Source: CAZBME01 sp964645835 (GTDB taxonomy: Bacteria > Desulfobacterota > Syntrophia > Syntrophales > UBA8958). Taken from it: a stretch of DNA of 64,000 nucleotides. The notes beneath the pieces were generated by a model that had not been told where the DNA came from, ran no database searches, and was given only the letters and a program-made list of their open reading frames with translations. The DNA lies in assembly GCA_964645835.1 (NCBI GenBank), contig CAZYDG010000061.1, positions 1-64,000 of the forward strand, in the 5' to 3' direction. Position numbers and translations under genes: made by a program. This document shows, piece after piece, positions 54,191-63,075 of this stretch (position 1 is the stretch's first letter; each line of letters opens with the position of its first letter).

Positions 54191-54530
54191 TCTGCACTCC
54201 GTCATTGTCCGGCGTAACCATACTGTAGGGTGGATGAAGCGAAGCGCATCCACCATTCGCCGTTGGAACCGCTTCGCTTGTTCCACCCTACAAAAGATTC
54301 TATTTTCGTGGTAATGACACCCTCTACACTCCGTCATTGTCCGGCGTAACCAGACTGTAGAGTGGATGAAGCGAAGTGCATCCACCCTTCGCCGTTGGAA
54401 CCGCTTCGCATGTTCCACCCTACAAAAGATTCTATTGTCGTGGTAATGACACCCTCTGCACTCCGTCATTGTCAGACGTAACCAGACTGTAGGGTGGATG
54501 AAGCGAAGCGCATCCACCATTCGCCTTTGG
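54191..54530. repeat. 132-bp tandem repeat array
   Basis: Units start at 54191, 54323 and 54455 (TCTGCACTCC or TCTACACTCC), giving 2.6 copies at an exact 132-bp period. Each unit contains the 70-bp TGTAGGGTGGA palindrome (54224-54292, 54356-54424, and a partial one from 54488) plus a GTCATTGTCCGGCGTAACCA segment. Because 132 is a multiple of three, a false 128-codon frame runs through it. Confidence 0.88.
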
Positions 54531-54544
54531 ATGCAGGGTATTTT

Positions 54545-54763
54545 TTATGTGCGGTCTTTGCTACCTATGCATTTTTGAGCGTACCTGCACCACCGCAGAC
54601 AGGAGACGATGTCGTTGAAAATCGTAAAGCCGCATCGGGGGCAGGGGCATTCCTTATCCGTAGAAAATATTTCCACCGATTCGCCACATTCGGGACATGT
54701 CTTGACATCCAGGGTCGGTGTTCCTTTGATATTGGCAGCGCCAGGGCAGAAACGATTATCCAT
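54545..54763 (-). CDS. Small zinc-ribbon protein
   Basis: 72 residues. Two Cys pairs (TCPECGE and CPCPRCGF, about 22-45) can form one zinc ribbon. Further cysteines near the start (RFCPG) and end (SCLRWCRYAQKC) could bind a second metal or cluster. ORFs of this size and Cys spacing occur as small proteins in anaerobes; the function is not known to me. No clear Shine-Dalgarno is seen. Its upstream neighbour on the same strand is the ABM-fold gene, 36 bases away. Confidence 0.7.
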   Translation of the reverse strand: MDNRFCPGAANIKGTPTLDVKTCPECGESVEIFSTDKECPCPRCGFTIFNDIVSCLRWCRYAQKCIGSKDRT

Positions 54764-54798
54764 GAGATTTCTAGCCTATTCAAAACGAGAGACCGTAA

Positions 54799-55107
54799 TC
54801 ACGTCCAGGCGTTATCGGTGGGGAAACAATTTTTATATTCAATGAGATAACGGTCTTCGGCCTGCATGGCATTCACGTTGTCACGCCATTTCGTGTAATA
54901 AGGCATTTCCCTGTGATAGGCGCGAGCCTCGGCTGAACGGTAGGCTTCGTAGAAGCAGAAGCGGGTCGGATCGTCAGCTTGTTGAATGACGTCGAAACGG
55001 GCGCATCCCGGCTCTTTGACGGCATTGGAGGCATTCTCAAGGGATAAGGCCTTGAAAGCTTCGATCATGTCCGGCTTAACGTGGATAAAAACCTGTACGA
55101 CGATCAT
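54799..55107 (-). CDS. Antibiotic biosynthesis monooxygenase-fold protein
   Basis: 102 residues from ATG 55107, which has GAAGGAG 7 bases upstream; the frame extends to 55200 without a ribosome site. A ferredoxin-like ABM dimer fold: MIVVQVFIHVKPDMIEAF, NAVKEPGCARFDVIQQ, FCFYEAYRSAEARAYHRE. YgiN/LsrG relatives act on quinones or isomerise small carbonyl compounds. The exact reaction is open. Confidence 0.88.
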   Translation of the reverse strand: MIVVQVFIHVKPDMIEAFKALSLENASNAVKEPGCARFDVIQQADDPTRFCFYEAYRSAEARAYHREMPYYTKWRDNVNAMQAEDRYLIEYKNCFPTDNAWT

Positions 55108-55218
55108 AGAGTTCTCCTTCAATAAAGTGACACTGATTTTAGCAATTTGCAAAGATAAATTCAATCCCTTCCGTTCATCCCTTCCGTTCATCCCTTCCAT
55201 TCGCTTCCATTTATCGTC

Positions 55219-55842
55219 ATGGTCTTGGACCTTGAATTTAACTCGGCAACCTTATATAGTCTCGGTATGGAGACTTTATTTATCGGCATCAATCCCCGTC
55301 TTGAGGCGATCCGCGAGGGTAATGGGTCCCGATGCGCGGTCATTACCCATCCCCATCCTCTATATGGCGGCGATATGCATAATAATGTCGTCCTGGCGGC
55401 CCGTGATATGGCGCTGGAACGGGGACTTTCATCCCTGCGGTTTAATTTTCGTGGCGTCGGCCGGAGCGAGGGTGTGTACGACAATGGGATTGGCGAACGC
55501 AAAGACCTGGAGATAGCGCTTCGGGAGGCAGGCGACAATTCGTTGGTCATCGCCTATTCGTTCGGTGCCTGGGTGGCCTCATCAATCGCAGCGGCGACAC
55601 CCCAGCCGTGCATCCTTATCGCACCACCCACAGCCATGCTGCCCTTCCCCCCATTGAAAGAGGCGGATGTCCGGGTTGTTGTCGGATCCAGGGACCAGTT
55701 TTGCGACCGAACGCTTCTGGATGCGGTTATCGATCCTGAAAAGCTGACGGTCATCGACGGCGCCGATCACTTCTGGTACGGCAACGAATCTACATTGAAG
55801 ACCTATCTTGACGATGTCCTCAAATCCATGATGGACAAATAA
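55219..55842 (+). CDS. Alpha/beta hydrolase
   Basis: 207 residues. HPHPLYGGDMHNNVV carries the family oxyanion region, LRFNFRGVGRSEG the usual strand-turn, and AYSFGAW the nucleophile elbow with Ser (Ala replaces the first Gly). Asp in VGSRDQFCD and His in GADHFW complete the triad. It resembles the short cytosolic YfhR-like/KANL3-type esterases. ATG 55219 or 55267 could be the start; neither has a strong ribosome site. It is divergent from the ABM-fold gene. Confidence 0.9.
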   Translation: MVLDLEFNSATLYSLGMETLFIGINPRLEAIREGNGSRCAVITHPHPLYGGDMHNNVVLAARDMALERGLSSLRFNFRGVGRSEGVYDNGIGERKDLEIALREAGDNSLVIAYSFGAWVASSIAAATPQPCILIAPPTAMLPFPPLKEADVRVVVGSRDQFCDRTLLDAVIDPEKLTVIDGADHFWYGNESTLKTYLDDVLKSMMDK

Positions 55843-55893
55843 TTACGGTTCCAAACCGAAAGGGTTCCAGTAAACCCGTCGCTTTTGCCGTTT

Positions 55894-56556
55894 TTATTTT
55901 TTTCCGGAATGTGTCATGTGAAGACCGACAAGGCGGGCAACCAGGACGGTCAGATAAATCTGGCCGGTCATAGCCTGAAGCATCGCCGCAATTTTCGCCG
56001 CCTGGCTGATGGGGAGGATGTCTCCGTATCCCAGAGTCGTCATTGTTGTGAAGCTGAAGTAAAAAAAATCGGGCACACTCCTTATTTGCTGGTTCAGACT
56101 AAAGGAATCGCGGTTGAGGAGCCAGATCATGCTGTAGAGAAGCTGCCACAGAACGCCGATCAGGACATAGATGGAAAGGCTTCCCATGATGGTGTCCGCC
56201 GTTACTTTTTCTTCAGAGAAAATTTTCCTGATCAAAAACAACGTGGCAACACCGATGAACAAAAGGTAAGCCAAAGTGGCCATTACTTCCAACTGTGTGC
56301 TTTTTGTGACGAAAGATGCCATATAATGGAGAATGAAGGAAAATATTGCCGCCGATAAGCAGAATGAGAACAGAAGCCTTCCCGCACCCAGAATGATCAG
56401 CATGAACGTTATAATGGCCAGAAATAAACCGGAATTAATGGCCAGATTAATCCGGGCATTTTCGATCAGAGGCGACATGACTATGAGCAAGATCAGCGCC
56501 GTCAGGAGCAGGAAGTACTTATTTTCGATAAAGCGTGGGATTTCCGACAGGTTCAT
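55894..56556 (-). CDS. Potassium channel family protein
   Basis: 220 residues with six predicted membrane helices (about 15-33, 39-57, 60-80, 90-108, 125-145, 188-208). The selectivity filter TTLGYGD is in the pore loop near 172-178, after SVPDFFYFSFTTM. No charged voltage-sensor helix and no RCK/TrkA domain is seen. It should form a tetrameric K+ pore in the inner membrane. Confidence 0.92.
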   Translation of the reverse strand: MNLSEIPRFIENKYFLLLTALILLIVMSPLIENARINLAINSGLFLAIITFMLIILGAGRLLFSFCLSAAIFSFILHYMASFVTKSTQLEVMATLAYLLFIGVATLFLIRKIFSEEKVTADTIMGSLSIYVLIGVLWQLLYSMIWLLNRDSFSLNQQIRSVPDFFYFSFTTMTTLGYGDILPISQAAKIAAMLQAMTGQIYLTVLVARLVGLHMTHSGKK

Positions 56557-56740
56557 GGCGTAAGTAAATGGTTTCGATGCAACATGAGGAATCTCGCACC
56601 TTCTTTATTTTCTTTGATATTGACCCATTTTATTATACTATTTGGCTACAATAAACGGTCTTTTGGCAGAAATACCGTCTGATTTGCAGATTGTCAATAC
56701 ATATGTTCTTTACGTAACCTGAAGCTACATCTCATTTATT

Positions 56741-57199
56741 ATGCGTAGAAAAGACAAAGAAGTCACGGATATGAATATAATCCAGGAGTTGCTATCCAGG
56801 GCGGAGATTTGTCGTTTAGCGATGGTTGATGAGGGGGAACCTTACATCGTGCCCTTGAATTATGGCTTTTGCGATAACGCTCTTTATGTGCATTCCGCGG
56901 CGGAAGGCCGGAAGATCGACATATTAAAACGGAACAGCCGTGTCTGTTTTGAGATCGAGAGTGACAGTGTTATTGTCCGTCACGAAGAGCCTTGTCGCTG
57001 GGATACTAAGTCACTGTCCATTATCGGTTATGGGCGCGTTGAGATTCTCACGGGCTATGAGGAGAAGAAGCGGGGTTTGGATATTATTCTTAAGCATTAC
57101 GGCAAGGAAGGCCAGAATGTGTACAAAGAAAAGCATGTGCACGCCATCGTCATACTTCGTATTGTGATTGAGAGCATCGCCTGCAAACAACTCGCTTAG
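56741..57199 (+). CDS. Pyridoxamine 5'-phosphate oxidase-family protein (NimA-like)
   Basis: 152 residues. It begins MRRKDKEVTDMNIIQELL, the usual N-terminus of NimA-type flavin-binding split-barrel proteins, so the ATG at 56741 is accepted. ICRLAMVDEGEPYIVPLNYG and VHSAAEGRKIDILKRN follow. Some members reduce 5-nitroimidazoles; most have unknown roles. It stands alone. Confidence 0.9.
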   Translation: MRRKDKEVTDMNIIQELLSRAEICRLAMVDEGEPYIVPLNYGFCDNALYVHSAAEGRKIDILKRNSRVCFEIESDSVIVRHEEPCRWDTKSLSIIGYGRVEILTGYEEKKRGLDIILKHYGKEGQNVYKEKHVHAIVILRIVIESIACKQLA

Positions 57200-57262
57200 C
57201 CTGTAGTCCAGCCTTTTAGGACTGCAATAGACAGACACAGGGCTGAAGCCCTGCACTACAAT
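57200..57262. repeat. Short palindromic repeat fragment
   Basis: CCTGTAGTCCAG at the left is mirrored by GGGCTGAAGCCCTGCACTACA at the right. Similar CCCTGCACTACA palindromes are common extragenic repeats. It lies between the NimA-like and the DUF4124 genes. Confidence 0.4.
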
Positions 57263-57308
57263 TGATTCAAGAAAAGAACTGAAGCTACATTATCCCTCAA
57301 CTTGTTAA

Positions 57309-58172
57309 ATGAAAAGAGATAAGGGTTTTATTTTCATTGCTGTTCTGTACTTATCCATCTTATCCGCCACTTCCGGTTTTTGTGAAATATATAAATGGAT
57401 AGGCGAAGACGGGATAGTTGTTTTCAGTGACAATCCCGCAAATGTTCCGGAGGCGCAGCGAAGCAAGATTGAAAAAGTGCGCATCCGGGGCGAATCGGGA
57501 GGTACGGAAGAAAATCAAAAGACGATCTCAACGGAGACGGACACTCGGGCTAATAATAATATTACGGGCTTTTCCGCTGCCCAAACAAGGGTCATTGCAG
57601 CTACCATGAAGGAATGGGATGCGGTTTATACTTGCGGACGCGAGGTCAAGGTGCGGCCATTCGAAGGCTTTTACCGGGACTTGGAAAACGGCGCTCGGGA
57701 AAGCGTCGTAGAAACGGCAGGGCCGGGATGGATGAATATAGATCCGCAGACCAGGATCAGCCTGCGCCATATTGTCCTCCATGCAATGACCCATTCATGC
57801 CAACCGGATGAGCCCTATATCCTGCCCAGCCCAATACCTTTTCGTGGTGTGGTCATCCTTGGGTATCACGGGGCATCGGTGATTGTCAGGCTGAGGGACG
57901 GCCGGCAAACCTTCTTCAGGAAAATGGAGGAAGGTTTGTGTGAACGCAATGCCTCGTTTTTCCCAGGCTATCGCACTTACCATCCCAGCTATGCAGCGGC
58001 GGGAAAACTTGCGCGTCAGCAATTCCCTGCCGGGGAAGACCCCATGCCCCTGATTCGCAAGAACGATGTGCCGGGACTAATCGCCAAAATTGTCAACAAG
58101 ACCGAGGCGTCTCTCGCTGATGTGCAAAAAGTGATGAACATGTATCAGGAAGCCTGGACTGATTGGAAATAG
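57309..58172 (+). CDS. Exported protein with N-terminal DUF4124 domain
   Basis: 287 residues. A signal peptide (to about 24, SGFC) leads to the DUF4124 motif EIYKWIGEDGIVVFSDNPA (about 25-43). The rest (about 90-287) is not recognised; it includes a His-rich HIVLHAMTHSCQPDEP stretch near 155-170 and one Cys. DUF4124 proteins are periplasmic and often lie in envelope genes. The gene stands alone before a TIR element. Confidence 0.75.
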   Translation: MKRDKGFIFIAVLYLSILSATSGFCEIYKWIGEDGIVVFSDNPANVPEAQRSKIEKVRIRGESGGTEENQKTISTETDTRANNNITGFSAAQTRVIAATMKEWDAVYTCGREVKVRPFEGFYRDLENGARESVVETAGPGWMNIDPQTRISLRHIVLHAMTHSCQPDEPYILPSPIPFRGVVILGYHGASVIVRLRDGRQTFFRKMEEGLCERNASFFPGYRTYHPSYAAAGKLARQQFPAGEDPMPLIRKNDVPGLIAKIVNKTEASLADVQKVMNMYQEAWTDWK

Positions 58173-58220
58173 CTTCCGTAGAATGCTGTTTCAACAGTTG
58201 TAGAAAACCTCGATTTTGTG

Positions 58221-58402
58221 CAGGCTGTTCAAAAGCTTGTCCCGGACCTGATCCGGGATGCCCAGATGCAAGGCGCGCAAAAGCTGAGGAATGAGGCATC
58301 GGGGACATGTTCCGGAAGCCCGAAGGGATCGGAACGTGTCCCCGGAAAGGCCTTGACGAAGCTTGCAGCGTAACGCAGCAGATGGTCGTTTTTCAACAGC
58401 CT
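58221..58402 (-). repeat. Mosaic TIR element, copy 5 (reversed)
   Basis: In the opposite orientation to copies 1-4: CAGGCTGTTCAAAAG at the left and TTTTTCAACAGCCT at the right. It combines the CCCGGACCTGATCCGGG module (as in copy 1) with the GGGGACATGTTCCGG...CCGGAAC...GTCCCC module (as in copy 3, at 58301-58344). Its left flank ACAAAATCGAG also matches that of copy 3. Confidence 0.86.
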
Positions 58403-58411
58403 TTAAATATG

Positions 58412-60070
58412 TCATCTCAAGTAAAGCGGCATCAGGTTAAATGTGCCATCAAGACGATCGGGCACATCGCGCAATGTTTGCTCTTTCCATAGGGATTGGC
58501 TCCAGATGAAAGGTTTGCCGTTCACATGCGACGTTCCAAAGAGCATCCAGAAGCCGGGAATCGGAGACGTCGGGTCCAAGGCACCACTCAGCGTCATGAA
58601 GGAACGGACCATGGCAGTGGTGCCAACCTTGGCGTCAGTGGAGCCGTCCGGGATCTGCTTTGGATAGGCAGTTTCTCCGTAGCCAAGATCCCACCGGCCG
58701 AATATAGAGAGCGGGTTGGTGGGATCGATGTAGGTAATAACCCTCTTGGCGCTTTCCACATCAGTTACGTTGGGCAGCAGTTGAATGAACTGATGACGCC
58801 TTGACGGCCGGTTGTCAGTTGAAAGCAGATCGCTGCGTATCTGCAACGAGGCCGGATAATTAATTCCCATCTGGTAGGCCGGAGTGATCATTTCCGTATC
58901 ATATTCTGTTGAGCAGGTATCACCGTCAAGCGTCTTACTCGTGACAGAATAGGGCCCGCCGCTGGAGCGGTAATATACGAAGCAGCGGTAGGACATTTCA
59001 ACAAGGCCGGTTTCGTTGTTCTTGGCATCAACCAGCATATAGCCGTTCAGGTAAGTGCCGGTGTTGTCCAATGAAATGTATCGGAAGAAATCGTCGATGG
59101 AGGCCGCGAAGTGTTCCGCAACGGCGGCCCGCCAGAAAATCCAGACTCCGTCGGTCTTGACCTGTCCCTTGGACATCCGGTGCGTTGTCTCGTTGAACAG
59201 CATTCCCTTGTTGTTGAAACCGAAATCGGCGCTTGATACGATCAGGCCCGGGGTTGGCGCGTTCATGGTCAATAGATCGCTGTTGACAGCCATGGTTTGA
59301 ACCAAAGTTTGGGCAAGGAATCCTTGCCATGTATTGTGGGCGAGGATGACTTCGTCACCGATACGCTTCAGGAAGGCGGAACATTTATTCGGACGATCGA
59401 CCTTGCTTATCCCGTCAGGCGCCGATTTGGGGGAGAAAGAGATCACGTCCATCATGTCGTTATAAGCGTTTAAGAAATACACATCCATGAAAGTGAGCCT
59501 GGAAGTTTCGTAACCAAGAGCAAGTTCCGCGGTCTTCAGGTAAGTGTTGTCGGGCAGCCAGGCACCGGAGAAATCGAGGTTTGCCGGCTGGGCGAGGGTT
59601 GCTCCGTGGTAGATTCCCAGCATTCTGAAGAGCATCCGTTTCAGGCGGTTGGACACTTCGGCATCCGTTGCCGGATTTCTCAAATACTGCAGAAAGAATG
59701 CGTAATTGTTGTTCAGGATGCCTGCCGCCATGTTCAGCTCCGCGCGGGTCGGGCCAAGTTGTTTGGGAAATGAATGGGACGGATCAAGAAGATAGGAGTG
59801 GTCCCAGGAGTTGTCGCGAGCCGATATTATGGTTTTCCCCTGCAGTTTTCCCTGCACGAATCCGGCCCGGTATTCGGCTTTCAGGTCATTGGCATCATTT
59901 GACACCACTGTCAGGTTAACGATATTGTCAATGGTCTCGACCAGCCCGGACGCGCTGGCGTCCAGAACATAAACGACCCGGTTGTTGGGAGTTGATGACT
60001 CACTGTTGGAACAGGCCAATATCATAGCAGGAAGCAGTATGCACAATAATAAACCTTTTTTTACGTTCAT
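58412..60070 (-). CDS. Phospholipase B-like (PLBD) Ntn-hydrolase lipoprotein
   Basis: 552 residues from ATG 60070 with GGAGG upstream (the frame opens at a TTG at 60085). A lipobox MILAC with Ser after the Cys fits an outer-membrane lipoprotein. From about residue 230 the sequence matches eukaryotic phospholipase B-like proteins: KCSAFLKRIGDEVILAHNTW with the likely nucleophile Cys, SADFGFNNKGMLFNET, and SLDNTGTYLNGYMLVD. The region before the Cys would be the propeptide cut in Ntn self-processing. Related C45 acyltransferases are the main alternative. Substrate unknown. Confidence 0.75.
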   Translation of the reverse strand: MNVKKGLLLCILLPAMILACSNSESSTPNNRVVYVLDASASGLVETIDNIVNLTVVSNDANDLKAEYRAGFVQGKLQGKTIISARDNSWDHSYLLDPSHSFPKQLGPTRAELNMAAGILNNNYAFFLQYLRNPATDAEVSNRLKRMLFRMLGIYHGATLAQPANLDFSGAWLPDNTYLKTAELALGYETSRLTFMDVYFLNAYNDMMDVISFSPKSAPDGISKVDRPNKCSAFLKRIGDEVILAHNTWQGFLAQTLVQTMAVNSDLLTMNAPTPGLIVSSADFGFNNKGMLFNETTHRMSKGQVKTDGVWIFWRAAVAEHFAASIDDFFRYISLDNTGTYLNGYMLVDAKNNETGLVEMSYRCFVYYRSSGGPYSVTSKTLDGDTCSTEYDTEMITPAYQMGINYPASLQIRSDLLSTDNRPSRRHQFIQLLPNVTDVESAKRVITYIDPTNPLSIFGRWDLGYGETAYPKQIPDGSTDAKVGTTAMVRSFMTLSGALDPTSPIPGFWMLFGTSHVNGKPFIWSQSLWKEQTLRDVPDRLDGTFNLMPLYLR

Positions 60071-60199
60071 GAACCTCCAGTACAAGGCCGGTGAAAGGCC
60101 TTTGGTCTTTTTTTGAAGTGGTGAGCGGACCTCTTGTTCAGTCCGCTTTCCTCAGTCTTTTCGAACAAGATAGAGTGCGGTTCCCCAAGGCTTCGTATG

Positions 60200-60568
60200 T
60201 CAGCGGCGTCGCCGGAAAAAGGCCCAGGCGTAAACGGACAAATTGAATGCCACGACGGCCAGCCCGAGAAAGACTTGGCAGCGGCGGGTCAGGCTGTCCG
60301 GATAGAGGACAGGCACCACATAGTGGTCGATGAAATCTGTCCTGTAAGCCACCATTCCGCTTTTTTCCCTGAAAAAGTTTTCCAGGGGCGTCAGGGGGCA
60401 GGTCCAATCCATAAGTTCCACCACGGCAGCCCACAGAGCAGCCGGGATGTGTATCCATGCCCACTTTACCCTATAGACAACGGCAATCCCGCCGAAGACG
60501 GCAAACACGACAAAGGCCACGTGAACAATGACGGTTGCGTTTGCGAGAAATGTGTACATCTGGATCAT
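60200..60568 (-). CDS. DUF2784-family membrane protein
   Basis: 122 residues with three or four membrane helices (about 5-30, 36-55, 98-116). The family pattern is VVHVAFVVFAVFGGIAVV, the WAWIHIPAALW turn, and TCPLTPLENFFREKSG. The basic end FFRRRR is cytoplasmic. The function is unknown. It follows the SagB-like gene on the same strand with a 24-base gap. Confidence 0.88.
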   Translation of the reverse strand: MIQMYTFLANATVIVHVAFVVFAVFGGIAVVYRVKWAWIHIPAALWAAVVELMDWTCPLTPLENFFREKSGMVAYRTDFIDHYVVPVLYPDSLTRRCQVFLGLAVVAFNLSVYAWAFFRRRR

Positions 60569-60592
60569 CCTCGGAGGAGATCGCCCTTCGTC

Positions 60593-61255
60593 CTATTTTC
60601 TGGGGTATCCTACCGTCTGGGCCAGGATGATCTGTTGCTCAGGTCCCAACTTCATGATCTGGGCCAGGTGTTCCCTTTTGATCATGCCCCGGATGACGGT
60701 TGCCAGACCTTCTGAAGCGCAGTAGAGATTTACGTTCTGTGCAATGACGCCTGTGTCGACAGCGGAATAGAAGTCCTTCGATTCCTTGGCGATGTTGCCC
60801 ATTTTGTTCAGGTTGGCCACATAGATCAGGTTTATGGGAGCATCAGCGACAAAGGGTTGTGTGCCGGTATGAACGCGGATATCCAGTGCGAGAACGGGGA
60901 TCAACCGGTGATACTGGGCGTCATACAGATAAAGGCCTTGTTCTGCGGCCACATAGACGTCGATTTCCTGCCAGTTCATGGCTGAGGGGGCAGTCCGTTT
61001 CCCGGAGGAGGGCCGGTTGATACCGCAGGCCGCCCACAAGAGATTCGAAAGAACGCGGATGGGTAATTTTTTGTTGCTGAAATCCCTTGATGATTTGCGT
61101 TCCTTCAGGACGTTCATCAGCAGGCGGCCGCTGTCCATTTGGGGCTTGATCAATGGAATGGGTTTCATCTGGTCGACGGCGTTTCCGGAAACCGTGGTCC
61201 AGAAAAAAACGCTGATTGTCATGACTATGGTAATTAAACGGTTATTGTTCATCAA
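60593..61255 (-). CDS. Exported SagB-type nitroreductase
   Basis: 220 residues. A Sec signal peptide (about 1-25, VSGNA) is followed by a compact nitroreductase/SagB-type flavin domain: RKSSRDFSNKKLPIRVLSNLLW, AACGINRPSSGKRTAPSAMN split across 65-95, and the QIILAQTVGYPRK end. The SagB/ThcOx branch includes azoline dehydrogenases of peptide natural products and stand-alone reductases. Export of a flavoenzyme of this type is uncommon. No cyclodehydratase or precursor gene is nearby. Confidence 0.87.
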   Translation of the reverse strand: MMNNNRLITIVMTISVFFWTTVSGNAVDQMKPIPLIKPQMDSGRLLMNVLKERKSSRDFSNKKLPIRVLSNLLWAACGINRPSSGKRTAPSAMNWQEIDVYVAAEQGLYLYDAQYHRLIPVLALDIRVHTGTQPFVADAPINLIYVANLNKMGNIAKESKDFYSAVDTGVIAQNVNLYCASEGLATVIRGMIKREHLAQIMKLGPEQQIILAQTVGYPRK

Positions 61256-61284
61256 TTTTTTCCTTTCTGGCTCTTCCTTTCTGG

Positions 61285-62931
61285 CTATCTCATACAGACG
61301 CTCAGAACTTCCACCAAATCTGTCTCTCCTTGGACGATTTTTCGTATACCATCCTGCAGGAGTGTCCTCATCCCTTCGGCTATGGCCGTTTTTCGCAGAA
61401 TGGGGATGGATTTGCGGTTGATGATCAACTGCTTTATCGTATCGGATACCATTAGGAGTTCAAAGATGCCCATGCGGCCCCGATAACCTGTCTTGCTGCA
61501 TTCCCGGCATCCGACGGGATGATAAAGGGTAAACTGCGGATCATAGGCAACCTGAAGGTCGGTATGAAACTTTTCCCCGTAATGCCTGGCCAGTTCATCG
61601 AATTCAGAGCGTTCGGGATGATAGGCCGCCCGGCAATGGGGGCAGAGGCTCCGGACGAGGCGCTGGGAAAGTACGCAAAGCAAAGAGTCAGCGAAGGCGA
61701 AGGGATCGATTCCCATATCGAGGAGACGAACAATGGTCTCCGGGGCGTTGTTCGTGTGGAGAGTGCTTAGGACCAAGTGCCCCGTCAGGGATGCTTCGAT
61801 GCCCATCTTGGCTGTCTCATAGTCCCGCATTTCGCCGACCATGATGACGTCCGGGTCCGCCCGGAGAAAAGCGCGCATGGCATGGCTGAAGTCGTACCCG
61901 ATCTTGTGGTGGACCTGGACCTGACGGATGCCCTGCTGAGCTATTTCGACGGGGTCCTCGGCAGTCCATATCTTTGTATTTGGTTTGTTGAGGATGTGGA
62001 GGGCTGCGTGGGCCGTCGTAGTTTTGCCCGACCCCGTAGGACCGACAATCAGGATCAAGCCGTAGGGTTTCTTCAGTGTATCGCGGAAATGGCCGTAATC
62101 GGCCGGTGTCATCCGGAGTTCTTCCAGGAGCATGATGCGTCCCCGGGTCAGTATCCTCAGGACTACATCCTCGACTGAGCCATGGGTTGGAATGGTGGCC
62201 ACGCGCAGTTCGATCTCTTCCCTATTGGGACGTGTGAGGTGAATCTTCCCATCCTGGGGAAGGCGCCGTTCCGTGATGTCGAGATTCGACATGATCTTGA
62301 TCCGGGAAACGATGGGAGAACGGTAATTGAAGGGCAGGGTCTTGTAGGGGATACACTCTCCATCGATTCTGAAACGTACTTTCACGTCCTGGCCTTTCGT
62401 ATCGGGCTCGATGTGGATATCCGATGCATTCCGCTCGCAGGCCTCGTTGATGATCTTGTTGACGAGCTTGACAATGACGCTGTCCGATTCGGTGATGACG
62501 GCTGTTTTGTCTGCGCCGTTTTCGCCGTTGGCCAGAGAGGAGTCGGGGCGAACCTGTCCCACCGATTCCTCCAGCCTGAAGAAGTGATCGAGGAAACGGA
62601 TGATGTCGGCTTCTGAGGCTGTGCGATAGATGATCGCCTTGGTCTTTAAAATCTGTTCGATCATGTCCCGTTTAGGGAGATTGTGTGGATTGTCAACCAG
62701 GACGATGATTCTGTCCGCACTCCTTCCGAGGGGGAGCCATAATTCCCGCCGAAGATATTCGTATTTCAGGTTTTTCAAGAGGTCTTCGGGGGGCAGACAT
62801 TTGTCATCGAATTCGACCACATGGGACGGCACAGCCGTTTCGGGTAAGTCTGGCGCCTTCGTTGATACATTCATGGCCATTTTATATCGCAGAGGTGTTT
62901 TTCGCGCAATATGAAAATTCATTATTATCAT
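61285..62931 (-). CDS. GspE/PilB-family secretion ATPase
   Basis: 548 residues. An N-terminal MshEN-like segment (about 50-110) precedes the ATPase core: Walker A GPTGSGKTTTAHAAL, Asp box, Walker B DPDVIMVGEMRDYETA and the His box LVLSTLHTNNAPE. The zinc C4 motif CPHC...CREC near 450-485 is typical of GspE/PilB rather than PilT. It powers type II secretion or type IV pili, but no other such genes lie in the window. Several ATGs at the start (62931, 62922, 62874) lack a clear ribosome site, so the start is uncertain. Confidence 0.93.
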   Translation of the reverse strand: MIIMNFHIARKTPLRYKMAMNVSTKAPDLPETAVPSHVVEFDDKCLPPEDLLKNLKYEYLRRELWLPLGRSADRIIVLVDNPHNLPKRDMIEQILKTKAIIYRTASEADIIRFLDHFFRLEESVGQVRPDSSLANGENGADKTAVITESDSVIVKLVNKIINEACERNASDIHIEPDTKGQDVKVRFRIDGECIPYKTLPFNYRSPIVSRIKIMSNLDITERRLPQDGKIHLTRPNREEIELRVATIPTHGSVEDVVLRILTRGRIMLLEELRMTPADYGHFRDTLKKPYGLILIVGPTGSGKTTTAHAALHILNKPNTKIWTAEDPVEIAQQGIRQVQVHHKIGYDFSHAMRAFLRADPDVIMVGEMRDYETAKMGIEASLTGHLVLSTLHTNNAPETIVRLLDMGIDPFAFADSLLCVLSQRLVRSLCPHCRAAYHPERSEFDELARHYGEKFHTDLQVAYDPQFTLYHPVGCRECSKTGYRGRMGIFELLMVSDTIKQLIINRKSIPILRKTAIAEGMRTLLQDGIRKIVQGETDLVEVLSVCMR

Positions 62932-63075
62932 CGCATTTGACTTTCCGTGTCCTGGAGCTTAAAATAAGATATATGATCATAGATTGCGGGTATTGAAGGC
63001 CGCTTTTTTGTGTAAACAAAGTATGCCGGTTTACCAATCGCAAGAGAAGCGAATTGTTGACCGCGTGGGGATGAC

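Noticed and set aside
54134..54520. 128-codon open frame on the - strand with internal protein repeats
   Set aside because: It lies wholly in the 132-bp non-coding tandem array; the period is divisible by three, which keeps the frame open by chance. No ribosome site or known family.
54191..54530. Possible CRISPR array
   Set aside because: The 132-bp units are repeated end to end with no unique spacers, and no cas genes are present.
60593..61255. Thiazole/oxazole-modified peptide cluster from the SagB-type gene
   Set aside because: No YcaO cyclodehydratase and no precursor peptide is nearby, and the product is exported.
61285..62931. Type II secretion or type IV pilus locus
   Set aside because: Only the ATPase is present; no inner-membrane, pseudopilin or secretin gene lies on either side within the window.
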